From the NCBI RefSeq assembly GCF_002844275.1, contig NZ_NXGX01000001.1, positions 764,273-828,272 of the forward strand: a stretch of 64,000 nucleotides of DNA, written 5' to 3'. Both the position numbers and the translations under genes were made by a program. Shown here piece by piece: positions 17,947 through 27,085 of the stretch. The DNA is from Thalassospira lohafexi. GTDB taxonomy: Bacteria; Pseudomonadota; Alphaproteobacteria; Rhodospirillales; Thalassospiraceae. Under the pieces are notes generated by a model. The model did not search any database. It was not told where the DNA came from and was given only the letters and a program-made list of their open reading frames with translations. How positions within the stretch are numbered: the first letter of the stretch is position 1; every line of letters begins with the position of its first letter.

Positions 17947-18711
17947 TCAGGCGATGGTTACGGTGTCGCCCGGTGCGATGACCGCATCGCTGACGGGTTC
18001 AATATACATGCCCATATAAAGGTGATTGACCCCTTTGCGCAGCATCAACGGCACATTGATGTCCGAGACCGCGGTATCGGGATTGATGCTGGTGGCTTTG
18101 CAGCGCGTAATGGGGTGAACAACCCGGAAGGTGCCATCGTTGATCTTGATGATCTGGTCTTCTTCCCATTCCAGTTCTTTCCACGGCGCCAGCCCGTCAA
18201 TCAGCAGATTGCCGCGAAAACGCATCGGATCGATTTCGGCCTGAACAATGCGTTCGCCGAAATCACGGATCGAGGCCAGATTGAGGATCGAAATATAGGG
18301 TTCCTTCATGTCGCCAAACTGCGTGTCCGGAACAGAATAGATTTTCGGTGTGCCGGCGATATCGTTTTTCAGGAATGCCTTGAGGAAATCCTCGATGACA
18401 GTACGGCCCATGGCGTCATCAAGTTTGCCTTTGCAGATTGCCCGGCCATTGCGCATCACCGTCAGGGTTGATGTGGCGTCGTCATACTCGGTGCCGAGCT
18501 CGGCCAGTTTCGGGGTGTTGACCAATTGCAGGAAATTGCTTTTGCGCGCCCACTCATGCACGCCGTCCTGCCCGGTTGACGACTGGGTGGCAATCACAAA
18601 ACGCCGATCATCGGGTATCATTTTATGGGCGGTGATGGTGGCTTTGGGCATATCAATCCCGCGCATCCCCTTGACGGGGTAACGTCGGATGGCTTTGAGC
18701 TCGACGGTCAT
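17947..18711 (-). CDS. MOSC domain-containing protein
   Basis: A 254-residue protein. An N-terminal MOSC beta-barrel (VELKAIRRYPVKGMRGID, residues 3-20) precedes a MOSC domain (about 110-250) with RFRGNLLIDGLAPWKELEW and a C-terminal RCKATSINPDTA. MOSC proteins bind molybdenum cofactor and transfer or use its sulfur, for example YcbX and mARC, which reduce N-hydroxylated compounds. The conserved cysteine in the RCKATSINPDT motif, the likely Moco ligand, is present. The substrate is unknown. The ATG at 18711, preceded by AGGAAACAAGACA, was chosen over an upstream in-frame start. Confidence 0.87.
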   Translation of the reverse strand: MTVELKAIRRYPVKGMRGIDMPKATITAHKMIPDDRRFVIATQSSTGQDGVHEWARKSNFLQLVNTPKLAELGTEYDDATSTLTVMRNGRAICKGKLDDAMGRTVIEDFLKAFLKNDIAGTPKIYSVPDTQFGDMKEPYISILNLASIRDFGERIVQAEIDPMRFRGNLLIDGLAPWKELEWEEDQIIKINDGTFRVVHPITRCKATSINPDTAVSDINVPLMLRKGVNHLYMGMYIEPVSDAVIAPGDTVTIA

Positions 18712-19055
18712 TGTCTTGTTTCCTGTATGGCGCATTGTCCATGCCGTTTAAATTTGGGCGAGCCAGCATAGATTTATCGTGACGTTAATGTGTTGTTTTG
18801 CGCTGGGCAACCCCTGCTTTCGCAGTAAATTCAGGTCGTTTTCACGCAGACTGTAACAATGACAGAAAATCGTGTTGCGGTGCACAATTAATTCTTGCAA
18901 CTTTTGTAGGGGTATCTGCTTGCAAACGGGTTAAACTGAGACATATCAAAGTAGTCGGCGATGAAAAAATCTATAATTTCTTCATCGCTTACGCCGTGGA
19001 TGCTTCCAAGAAGGTCCACATCTCATAAACACTGTTGGCTCAAGGAGTGACAGGA
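18712..19055. other. divergent intergenic region between the MOSC gene and clpB
   Basis: A 344-base gap holding the promoters of both genes. Two CTTGCA stretches (near 18894 and 18919) are the only -35-like elements of heat-shock type that I could see; the second is listed separately. No coding frame is supported. Confidence 0.45.
18919..18948 (+). promoter_or_regulatory. possible heat-shock (RpoH-type) promoter of clpB
   Basis: CTTGCA at 18919 followed about 17 bases later by CATATC resembles the CTTG-N17/18-CYTATnT pattern reported for alphaproteobacterial sigma-32 promoters. It lies roughly 110 bases upstream of the clpB start. The match is loose, and a call by eye is weak; clpB is a classic sigma-32 target, which is the main reason to mention it. 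Confidence 0.3.
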
Positions 19056-21647
19056 ATGGAATTTGAAAACTTTACGGATCGGTCCAAAGGTTTCCTTCAG
19101 TCTGCGCAATCGCTGGCGTTGCGGGAAAACCATCAACAATTTGTACCCATCCATCTTCTTAAGGTGCTGCTGGACGACGAAGAAGGTCTGGCAGCCAATC
19201 TGATCAAGGCATCGGGGGGCAACCCCAAACTGGCACAGCAACGCTGTGCGCAGGAGCTTGCCAAACTGCCGAAGGTTTCCGGCGGGAATGGTCAGATTTA
19301 TCTGTCATCGGAATTTGCCCGCCTGATGGATCAGGCACAGGAGGTCGCCAAAAAAGCCGGTGACAGCTATGTCACGGCGGAACGGTTGCTGTTGACCATT
19401 GCCCTTGATCCGAAATCAACGGCGGGCAAGGTTCTGGCCGATGCCAGTGTGACCGCGCAGTCGCTTAATGGTGCGATCAATGACATCCGCAAAGGCCGCA
19501 CGGCCGACAGTTCAGGTGCCGAAAGCCAGTATGACGCGTTGAAAAAATACGCCCGCGACCTGACCGAGGCCGCGCGCGACGGCAAACTTGACCCGGTGAT
19601 TGGCCGGGACGAGGAAATCCGTCGTGCCATTCAGGTCCTGTCACGGCGGACCAAAAACAACCCGGTGATGATCGGCGAACCCGGTGTGGGTAAAACCGCG
19701 ATTGCCGAAGGCCTGGCCTTGCGCATTGTGAAGGGGGATATCCCTGAAACGCTTAAGGACAAGAAGCTTCTGTCTTTGGACCTTGGCGCATTGATTGCCG
19801 GGGCGAAATTCCGCGGCGAATTTGAAGAACGTCTGAAAGCGGTTCTAAGCGAAATTGAATCGGAGGCCGGTGAAGTCATCCTGTTTATTGATGAGCTGCA
19901 TACGCTTGTCGGGGCGGGCAAGGCCGAAGGATCGATGGATGCCTCCAACCTTTTGAAACCGGCGTTGGCACGTGGCGAGCTTCATTGCATCGGTGCGACG
20001 ACACTCGATGAATATCGCAAGCACATCGAAAAGGATGCGGCCCTTGCCCGGCGGTTCCAGCCGGTGTTTGTGTCTGAGCCAACGGTGTCTGACACGGTAT
20101 CGATCCTGCGCGGGATCAAGGATAAATACGAACTTCATCACGGGGTTCGCATTGCCGATGCAGCACTTGTTGCGGCGGCAACGCTTTCGAACCGTTACAT
20201 CACCGATCGGTTTTTGCCCGATAAGGCGATTGATTTGATGGATGAAGCCTCATCGCGGTTGCGCATGGAACTTGATTCCAAGCCAGAAGAAATCGATGAA
20301 CTTGATCGTCGAATCATCCAGCTTAAAATCGAACGTGAGGCGCTTAAGAAAGAAGACGATGCGGCATCGAAAGATCGCCTTGGTCGCCTTGATAAGGAGC
20401 TGTCGGCCCTTGAAAGCAGTTCGGCATCCCTGACCGCGAAGTGGGAAGCACAGAAAACCGAAATGGCGGCATCGACCCATATCAAGGAACAGCTTGATGT
20501 CGCGCGTGGTGAACTTGAACGTGCGATGCGCGATGGCAAGCTTGACCGTGCCGGGCAGCTTCAATACGAAGAAATCCCCGCCCTTGAGCGTCTTCTTGAA
20601 AAAGCCGAGGACGATCAGGCCGATGGCATGAAGGAAGAGGCGGTGACTGAAAAGCACATCGCATCCATCGTGTCACGCTGGACGGGAATTCCTGTCGATA
20701 AGATGCTGGAAGGCGAACGCGAAAAGCTTCTTGAAATGGAAGATACCCTGCGCAAAAGGGTTGTCGGTCAGGATGAAGCGGTGCGCTCGATCTCCAACGC
20801 GGTGCGGCGCGCACGTGCGGGGCTTCAGGACCCGAACCGTCCGATGGGATCGTTCCTGTTCCTTGGCCCGACGGGTGTGGGTAAAACCGAGCTTACCAAA
20901 GCACTGGCGCAGTTCCTGTTTGATGATGAACAGGCCATGGTGCGGATTGATATGTCCGAATTCATGGAAAAACATGCCGTTGCGCGGTTGATCGGTGCGC
21001 CTCCGGGCTATGTCGGCTACGAAGAAGGCGGGTCGTTGACCGAGGCTGTTCGTCGCCGTCCGTATCAGGTGATCCTGTTTGACGAGGTCGAAAAAGCACA
21101 TCCTGATGTGTTTAACGTCCTGTTGCAGGTTCTTGACGAAGGGCGTCTGACCGACGGGCAGGGACGTGTTGTCGATTTCCGCAATACGCTGATTATCCTG
21201 ACATCCAACCTGGGTGGTGAAATTCTTGCCAAGCAGGAAGAAGGTCATGACAGTGGCGAGCTTCGCAGTCAGGTGATGGAAATTGTCCGGGCATCGTTCC
21301 GGCCAGAATTCCTTAACCGTCTGGACGAGGTCATTTTGTTCCATCGTCTGCAACGTGCGCAGATGGGGACAATTGTCGAAATCCAGCTTGGCCGTTTGGC
21401 AAAGCTTCTGTTTGATCGCAAGATTGATCTGGCTTTGGATGACGCAGCCAAGGATTGGCTGGCGGAAAAAGGCTATGACCCGGTTTATGGTGCACGTCCA
21501 CTTAAACGCGTGATCCAGCGGTATCTGCAAAACCCGTTGGCGATGCAGATCCTCGAAGGTGGAATCAAGGATGGTGATAAAGTCCCGGTTTCTGCCGAGG
21601 GTTCCGATCTTTTGCTAAATGGTAAAAAGGTCGATGTCGTTGAATAA
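19056..21647 (+). CDS. clpB: ATP-dependent chaperone ClpB
   Basis: An 863-residue Hsp100 disaggregase that works with DnaK to pull apart aggregated proteins. Order: Clp N-domain (about 1-145), first AAA+ module with Walker [10 protein letters not shown] and Walker [16 protein letters not shown], a coiled-coil M-domain (about 400-530, Glu/Lys/Leu-rich), and a second AAA+ module with [15 protein letters not shown] and the pore loop GYVGYEEGG. The M-domain separates it from ClpA/ClpC. The frame is open to a TTG at 19035, but the ATG at 19056 follows AAGGAGTGACAGG and matches the conserved [13 protein letters not shown] opening. Confidence 0.97.
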   Translation: MEFENFTDRSKGFLQSAQSLALRENHQQFVPIHLLKVLLDDEEGLAANLIKASGGNPKLAQQRCAQELAKLPKVSGGNGQIYLSSEFARLMDQAQEVAKKAGDSYVTAERLLLTIALDPKSTAGKVLADASVTAQSLNGAINDIRKGRTADSSGAESQYDALKKYARDLTEAARDGKLDPVIGRDEEIRRAIQVLSRRTKNNPVMIGEPGVGKTAIAEGLALRIVKGDIPETLKDKKLLSLDLGALIAGAKFRGEFEERLKAVLSEIESEAGEVILFIDELHTLVGAGKAEGSMDASNLLKPALARGELHCIGATTLDEYRKHIEKDAALARRFQPVFVSEPTVSDTVSILRGIKDKYELHHGVRIADAALVAAATLSNRYITDRFLPDKAIDLMDEASSRLRMELDSKPEEIDELDRRIIQLKIEREALKKEDDAASKDRLGRLDKELSALESSSASLTAKWEAQKTEMAASTHIKEQLDVARGELERAMRDGKLDRAGQLQYEEIPALERLLEKAEDDQADGMKEEAVTEKHIASIVSRWTGIPVDKMLEGEREKLLEMEDTLRKRVVGQDEAVRSISNAVRRARAGLQDPNRPMGSFLFLGPTGVGKTELTKALAQFLFDDEQAMVRIDMSEFMEKHAVARLIGAPPGYVGYEEGGSLTEAVRRRPYQVILFDEVEKAHPDVFNVLLQVLDEGRLTDGQGRVVDFRNTLIILTSNLGGEILAKQEEGHDSGELRSQVMEIVRASFRPEFLNRLDEVILFHRLQRAQMGTIVEIQLGRLAKLLFDRKIDLALDDAAKDWLAEKGYDPVYGARPLKRVIQRYLQNPLAMQILEGGIKDGDKVPVSAEGSDLLLNGKKVDVVE

Positions 21648-21668
21648 CACGGCCTAACCGCATACATG

Positions 21669-21698
21669 CAAAACCCCGATCATCGCATCGGGGTTTTG
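21669..21698 (+). terminator. terminator after clpB
   Basis: CAAAACCCCGAT paired with ATCGGGGTTTTG across a short CATCGC loop, 22 bases after the clpB stop, with further T residues just downstream. Confidence 0.88.
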
Positions 21699-21740
21699 TC
21701 TTTTTCGGGCCATGATTATTGGCCACCATGTAGCAATCGC

Positions 21741-21772
21741 CAGTAAACACACATGACAGTAAACACACATGA
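21741..21772. repeat. tandem 16-base repeat before the DUF4197 gene
   Basis: CAGTAAACACACATGA occurs twice head to tail with no mismatch. It covers the leader of the next gene and duplicates an ATGA, so two spurious in-frame or out-of-frame start codons arise just ahead of the probable true start. Confidence 0.85.
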
Positions 21773-21788
21773 CAGACCGGGATATGAA

Positions 21789-22598
21789 ATGCAGTTTTTG
21801 AAAAACCATTCGGCAATGCGCGCGGGTGCCGTGACATTTGCCATCGCGATCATGGCAGGCGGCATCGCGCCGCCGGTGATGGCGCAGTCGTTTTTTGACA
21901 AGGCAAAGGACGCGCTGGGCGATGTCATGGAGCAAAATGGCAGTGGTAGCACGTCTTCTGGAACTGCAAGCAATTCGGCCGTGTCGGCCCTGTCGTCAGA
22001 CACGGTTGAGCAGGGTCTAAAACAGGCACTTGATGCCGGGGTGGAGGCGGTTACCGCCCAGCTTGGTGTAAAGGATGGCTTTAATGCCGATCCGGTGGCG
22101 CATATTCCGTTGCCTGACAGTGTAAAAACCGCACAGCAATTGATGAATAAGGCCGGACTTGGCAGCTATGCCGATGAAATCGAATTGCGCATGAACCGTG
22201 CAGCGGAAGATACCATGAGTGAGGCCGGTGATATTTTGGTCAATGCGGTCAGTCAGATGACGCTTGAGGATGCCAAGGGCATTCTGAGCGGCCCGGATGA
22301 CGCGGCGACAAGCTATCTCCGTCGCGTTTCGGGCAGCGATATCGAAGCCCGCCTGCGTCCGGTGATTACCGATGCCCTGGCCGATACCGGGGCACTTTCG
22401 ATGTATGATCAGATGGTCGGGCAATATGATACATTGCCGTTTGTGCCCGATTTGAAAACATCGCTGACCGATCATGCGACGGATAAGGCAATGGAGGGGC
22501 TTTTCCATTATATCGCGCTTCAGGAAGCCGATATTCGCAGTGACCCGGCGCGCTGGACGACAGATGTGCTCAAAAAGGTGTTTTCCGCCGCGAATTAA
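21789..22598 (+). CDS. DUF4197 family exported protein
   Basis: A 269-residue protein with an N-terminal signal sequence (basic MQFLKNHSAMRAG, a hydrophobic AVTFAIAIMAGGIA core and a PVMAQS cleavage region). The mature part is largely helical and matches DUF4197: TVEQGLKQALDAGVEAVTAQL, HIPLPDSVKTAQQ, ELRMNRAAEDT and a YFRR-like SYLRRVSGSDIEARLRPVI. Function is unknown; a periplasmic location is inferred from the signal. An ATG at 21753 inside the tandem repeat is also in frame, but 21789 begins the signal peptide properly. It has its own leader after the clpB terminator. Confidence 0.82.
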   Translation: MQFLKNHSAMRAGAVTFAIAIMAGGIAPPVMAQSFFDKAKDALGDVMEQNGSGSTSSGTASNSAVSALSSDTVEQGLKQALDAGVEAVTAQLGVKDGFNADPVAHIPLPDSVKTAQQLMNKAGLGSYADEIELRMNRAAEDTMSEAGDILVNAVSQMTLEDAKGILSGPDDAATSYLRRVSGSDIEARLRPVITDALADTGALSMYDQMVGQYDTLPFVPDLKTSLTDHATDKAMEGLFHYIALQEADIRSDPARWTTDVLKKVFSAAN

Positions 22599-22607
22599 GA
22601 TCAAGCC

Positions 22608-23033
22608 CTAGCGATATTTGGCGGGCAGGGCTTCCCAGCGGTCCTGCATCGCCTTGATCTTATCGACCGGCACGCCGTGGATATTGTTAAAATGGCCGTG
22701 GCATTCAATGACTTGCAGGGCAACGCCATGGCGGTCTGCCATGTCAAGATAGGCCTGCATTTCCCATATCTGGGTGAAGGTATTGGCAACAATGACGCTG
22801 TTGCCGGTGCCGAGCCCCTCATCGCATGCGGTTTCGCAGTTCTGATGGGCTTCGCGCAACTTTCGCGCATCGAACCGGTATTTCCCCGCCCGGTCGACCA
22901 TAAATTGGTCGGCTTCAAGGTGCTTCGCACCGGTCTGTGCGGCCAAGGCAGCGGCCATGGTCGATTTCCCTGATCCGGGAAGGCCACGGATCAGGGTCAG
23001 GGTTTGTTGTTTGCCGTCATCGGGGGAGCCCAT
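22608..23033 (-). CDS. small P-loop kinase-like ATP-binding protein
   Basis: A 141-residue AAA_33-type nucleotide-binding protein. Walker A GLPGSGKST is at about residues 17-25, followed by LEADQFMVD, a lid-like helix and a Walker B-like NSVIVANTFTQ. The overall pattern (P-loop, ADxF, NTFTQIWEM, ECHG) resembles the small kinase domains related to NEDD4-binding protein 2 and polynucleotide kinases. The natural substrate is not evident. It starts 8 bases after the acyl-CoA ligase stop on the same strand and is probably cotranscribed with it. Confidence 0.78.
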   Translation of the reverse strand: MGSPDDGKQQTLTLIRGLPGSGKSTMAAALAAQTGAKHLEADQFMVDRAGKYRFDARKLREAHQNCETACDEGLGTGNSVIVANTFTQIWEMQAYLDMADRHGVALQVIECHGHFNNIHGVPVDKIKAMQDRWEALPAKYR

Positions 23034-23041
23034 CGCGACGG

Positions 23042-24862
23042 TTACTGCCCTTTGCGTTTGCGTTGATACAGCCCGTCAAGCTGCTGACCATAGGCATCGC
23101 GGATTTTATGACGGCGGATTTTCATTGATGGTGTGAGCATTTCGTTGTCGATGCCAAAGGCGGCCTCGGCGAACATAAAGCTGCGTACCTTTTCAATCGT
23201 CGACAGGCGGGTATTCACCCGGTCAATCGCGGAGCGGATGATTTTGCGGAACGTGTCATTCTGCGACAGTTCGTCAATGTCATTGTTGATCGAATTGTCA
23301 CGGGCAAATTCGCGCATGAAATCTTCGTCCGGCCAGATCACCGCAACCAGATACGGTTTGTCATCGCCGTAGACCATGGCTTGGGAAATCTCGGTTTCCA
23401 GGGTCATCAGGCCTTCGATCCGTTGGGGCGAAATGTTGTCGCCACCGGAATTGACGATGATGTCTTTCTTCCGGTCGGTGATCATCAGGCTGCCCTGTTC
23501 GTCGAACTTGCCAATGTCGCCTGTATGAACCCATCCATCAATAATCGTCGTGGCGGTCACGTCGGGCAGGTTCCAGTATCCCTTCATCATGCTTTCGCCG
23601 CGCAGAAGGATTTCACCGTCATCGGCAATGCGAACTTCGGCCCCGACCATGGGCGGGCCGACCGTGCGCAGTTTGTTGTTTTCAGCACGGTTGCACGAAA
23701 CGACCGGGGCAAATTCCGTCTGACCGTATCCTTGCAGAATACGAATGCCGCACGATACAAACAGAACACCCAGTTCGTAATTCAGCGGCCCGCCACCCGA
23801 TACCATGGCCTTGATCCGGCCGCCAAAACGCTGACGCAGTTTCCGGCGCAGTAAAATCTCGCAGGCAAAGTTCTGGAGCTTTTCAATCAGGCCAAGATGC
23901 TCACCTTCGTAGGTTTTGCGACCAAGGCGAAGGGTCAGTTCAAACAGTTTTTGTTTGATGCCGCCTTCCTTTTCGACCATGCGGCTCATGCGTTGATAGA
24001 GCATCTCATAAAGACGCGGCACAGCCGTCATGATGGTCGGACGGACTTCGGTCAGGTTGGCGGCAAGCTTGTCGATGCCTTCGGCGTAGTAAATCTGTGC
24101 GCCGATGCTGATCGGGAAATACAGCCCGGCAGTATGTTCATAGGAATGTGACAGCGGCAGGAATGACAGAAATACTTCTTCGCCGATGCCAAGCGTTTCA
24201 ATGATGTCAAACGCGCCCATACAGTTTGATATGATCGCCCCGTGCGACAGCATTACGCCCTTGGGCGCGCCACCGGTACCCGATGTATAGATCAGGCAGG
24301 CCAGCTCATCGCGTTTGATGTTGGCAACCCATTCGTCAATATCATGTGCAAGGCCACGGCCCTTGGCGATGACGTCGCTCCAGCGGGTGATGGTGATATC
24401 GCCGACAAAGCTTTGGCCCCATTCTTCCATCATGATCGCATGACGGCAGCGCCCGCTATCAAGGGCGGCATGCAAGAAGGGTTGGGCCAGTTTTTTGGTC
24501 GAAATGATGGCAATCGCCGCACCACTGTCTTCGATCGCGTGCAGATGGTCGCGCTCGGTATTGGTGGTATAGGCCGGAACAGTCATGGCCCCGACACACA
24601 TCACGGCAAGGTCGGCAATGCCCCATTCAGTGCGGTTTTCCGACACCAGCAAAACACGGTCGCCACTGCGCACCCCAATGTCATAGAGCGACCGGGCCAG
24701 TGCGCGCACCTGATCGGCGGCCTCCGCCCATGAGGTCGCGACAAATTCCCCTGCTTCGCTATCCTTGGTCCACAGAAACGGCGCGTCGCCGTATGTCTGG
24801 GCTTTTTCGAAAAACATCGAGGGCAAGTTCTGCCAGTTGGCATAATCCTGCAGGCTTGTCAT
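23042..24862 (-). CDS. long-chain fatty acid-CoA ligase (AMP-forming)
   Basis: A 606-residue ANL-superfamily ligase activating a fatty acid with ATP and CoA. The phosphate-binding signature YTSGTGGAPKGVMLSHGAI is at about residues 189-208, followed by LPLSHSYEHTAG, QGYGQTEFAPVVS, the GWVHTGDIGKFDEQG aspartate motif and TDRKKDII. The ACSBG/FadD15-like pattern (a large insertion with LYEMLYQRM and KIRRHKIRDAYGQQLDGLYQ near the end) points to long-chain substrates. Start ATG at 24862 after AGGAAACGTC. The family's usual start signals agree. A small P-loop protein follows in the same operon. Confidence 0.92.
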   Translation of the reverse strand: MTSLQDYANWQNLPSMFFEKAQTYGDAPFLWTKDSEAGEFVATSWAEAADQVRALARSLYDIGVRSGDRVLLVSENRTEWGIADLAVMCVGAMTVPAYTTNTERDHLHAIEDSGAAIAIISTKKLAQPFLHAALDSGRCRHAIMMEEWGQSFVGDITITRWSDVIAKGRGLAHDIDEWVANIKRDELACLIYTSGTGGAPKGVMLSHGAIISNCMGAFDIIETLGIGEEVFLSFLPLSHSYEHTAGLYFPISIGAQIYYAEGIDKLAANLTEVRPTIMTAVPRLYEMLYQRMSRMVEKEGGIKQKLFELTLRLGRKTYEGEHLGLIEKLQNFACEILLRRKLRQRFGGRIKAMVSGGGPLNYELGVLFVSCGIRILQGYGQTEFAPVVSCNRAENNKLRTVGPPMVGAEVRIADDGEILLRGESMMKGYWNLPDVTATTIIDGWVHTGDIGKFDEQGSLMITDRKKDIIVNSGGDNISPQRIEGLMTLETEISQAMVYGDDKPYLVAVIWPDEDFMREFARDNSINNDIDELSQNDTFRKIIRSAIDRVNTRLSTIEKVRSFMFAEAAFGIDNEMLTPSMKIRRHKIRDAYGQQLDGLYQRKRKGQ

Positions 24863-25308
24863 GACGTTTCCTTGCCTTGTTTTCGTTTCTATTTATCGCA
24901 TCAGATGGATTTCAAGTCATTTGATACGTGATCCGCGTGAGAGAGATCATGGTGGCATGCGCACGATGTAGCGGCGAAATCTACAGGCGCAATCCATCTT
25001 CTTTTTGTTATCAGGGATTAAGTCGTTTCGCAGCCGGAAAATGACAATCCCTGTCATGAAATCGCAATCTTGTGATCTGGCGTGCAGAAATAATACACCG
25101 ATTTGGGCAATCGGAGGTGTGATCTTGGTTGCAGCCCGCATCATGACTTATATGTTCAGCAACAAGACAAGGCCGGATATAACGACTGGTCTGAGCATAG
25201 GGACTGGCACAGGCCGCATGCGCGTCATATATGATCGTTGCGCATCGGCCTGCTCAACCCATAAGATGCAGCGCACAAGATACATAACGCCGACCGTCTG
25301 GAGGACAA
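24863..25308. other. divergent intergenic region before pepF
   Basis: A 446-base gap between the acyl-CoA ligase (minus) and the oligopeptidase (plus). One open frame runs through it into pepF but lacks a ribosome site and family-like content. A ...ATGACAATCCCTGTCAT... stretch near 25040-25057 is a partial palindrome and could be an operator. No RNA gene was recognised. Confidence 0.4.
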
Positions 25309-27084
25309 ATGAACGCGATCAACAAGAATTTGCCGACCTGGGATCTGACTGATCTCTATAACGATCCGAAAGACCCGGCCATCCGGCGCGATCTTGATGA
25401 TGCCAAGTCCCGCTCGCAAGCGTTCCAGAAAAGCTTTCAGGGCAAATTGAATGATCTGACCGGGGATGAGCTGATGGCAGCTATCGCCGAATATGAAGCC
25501 GTCAGCGAAATTTGCGGCAAGATCGGGTCATATGCACAACTGCTGTATGCCGGGGATAGCTCGGATGCGGCAATTGGTCAGTTCTATCAGTCGGTTCAAG
25601 AAGAAATGACCGGCATTTCGAGCCTGACCTTGTTCTTCGGGCTTGAGATCAACCGCATCGATGACGCATCGCTTGATGCCAAATACGCCCAAAGCGAAGA
25701 ACTTCGTCGGTACCGTCCGTTTTTGGATGAAAACCGTGCGTTCCGCCCGCATCAGCTTTCTGATGAGGTCGAGCAGGTTTTGCATGAACGCCGTGTTGCC
25801 GGATCGGCCGCATGGGTGCGCCTGTTTGATCAAACCATGGCCGAACTGCGGTTCCCGATCAACGGCGAAGAGCTGACCATGTCAGATGTCGCCAACATGC
25901 TGTCATCGACCAAGGTTGAAGAACGCAAAGCTGCGGCGAAATCCATTGGCGACGTTTTGGGCAAAAACATCAAACTTCTGGCGCATGTCACCAATACCCT
26001 TGCCAAAGATAAGGAAATTGATGACCGCCTGCGTAAATTTGCCACCCCGGTGTCATCGCGCAATCTGGCCAATCAGGTCGAAGACGAAGTTGTCGATGCG
26101 CTGAATACCGCGGTGAAAGACAGCCATGCGGACCTGTCGCATCGGTATTACCGTTTGAAAGCCAAATGGTTTGGTGTCGATCAGCTTGATTATTGGGACC
26201 GTAATGCGCCGCTTCCCGATGATGATGATCGTCAGATTGACTGGGATACGGCGCGTTCGACCGTGCTTAAGGCATACGGCGAATTTTCGCCGGAACTGGC
26301 CGAGGTTGGTCAGAAATTCTTTGATAATCCATGGATTGATGTGCCGCCGCGTGCGGGGAAATCATCGGGGGCCTTTGCCCATCCGACGGTGCCGTCCGCC
26401 CATCCTTATTTGTTGTTGAACTATCACGGGAAGACGCGTGATGTGATGACGCTGGCACATGAATTGGGCCATGGCGTGCATCAGGTTCTGGCTGGTGAGC
26501 AGGGGTATTTCCTGTCTGATACGCCGCTCACACTGGCGGAAACCGCGTCGGTGTTTGGTGAAATGCTGACGTTCCAGTCGATGTTGCGCGCAGAAACCGA
26601 TCCGAAGATGAAGCGCATCATGCTGGCGGGTAAGGTTGAGGATATGCTCAACACGGTCGTGCGTCAGATTGCGTTCTTTGAGTTTGAAAAACGCGTCCAT
26701 GAAAAACGCCGTGAAGGTGAATTGACGGTCGATGAGATCTGCGACATCTGGATTGCCGTACAGCATGAAAGTCTGGGTGATGCGATCCGTTATGAGGACG
26801 AGTACAAATATTACTGGTCCTATATTCCGCACTTCATCCATTCACCGTTTTACGTTTACGCCTATGCGTTTGGCGATTGTTTGGTCAATTCGCTTTATGA
26901 CGTTTATGAAAATGCCGAAGACGGTTTCCAGCAAAAATACCTTGATATGCTGAAAGCCGGCGGCACCAAGCGCCATAAAGAACTTCTCGCACCGTTTGGT
27001 CTGGATGCATCTGATCCGGCCTTCTGGCAGCGCGGGCTTAACATGATCAAACGCATGATCGACGAGCTGGAGGAGCTTTCCTGA
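25309..27084 (+). CDS. M3 family oligoendopeptidase (PepF type)
   Basis: A 591-residue zinc metallopeptidase that cleaves short peptides in the cytoplasm. The metal-binding helix is LAHELGHGVHQVL with HELGH at residues 384-388 (H384, E385, H388), and the third ligand lies in the LTLAETASVFGE helix about 25 residues later. The C-terminal YIPHFIHSPFYVYAYAFG segment is typical of the PepF/thermolysin-like M3B group. Length fits the family. Start ATG at 25309 has GGAGGAC upstream. The next gene begins one base after the stop, so the two form an operon. Confidence 0.94.
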   Translation: MNAINKNLPTWDLTDLYNDPKDPAIRRDLDDAKSRSQAFQKSFQGKLNDLTGDELMAAIAEYEAVSEICGKIGSYAQLLYAGDSSDAAIGQFYQSVQEEMTGISSLTLFFGLEINRIDDASLDAKYAQSEELRRYRPFLDENRAFRPHQLSDEVEQVLHERRVAGSAAWVRLFDQTMAELRFPINGEELTMSDVANMLSSTKVEERKAAAKSIGDVLGKNIKLLAHVTNTLAKDKEIDDRLRKFATPVSSRNLANQVEDEVVDALNTAVKDSHADLSHRYYRLKAKWFGVDQLDYWDRNAPLPDDDDRQIDWDTARSTVLKAYGEFSPELAEVGQKFFDNPWIDVPPRAGKSSGAFAHPTVPSAHPYLLLNYHGKTRDVMTLAHELGHGVHQVLAGEQGYFLSDTPLTLAETASVFGEMLTFQSMLRAETDPKMKRIMLAGKVEDMLNTVVRQIAFFEFEKRVHEKRREGELTVDEICDIWIAVQHESLGDAIRYEDEYKYYWSYIPHFIHSPFYVYAYAFGDCLVNSLYDVYENAEDGFQQKYLDMLKAGGTKRHKELLAPFGLDASDPAFWQRGLNMIKRMIDELEELS

Positions 27085-27085
27085 T

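Noticed and set aside
20673..21530. A 285-codon open frame antisense to clpB
   Set aside because: Lies wholly inside clpB on the opposite strand, without family features.
25005..25352. 115-codon frame running into pepF
   Set aside because: No ribosome site, no family-like content, and it overlaps the well-supported pepF start in another frame.
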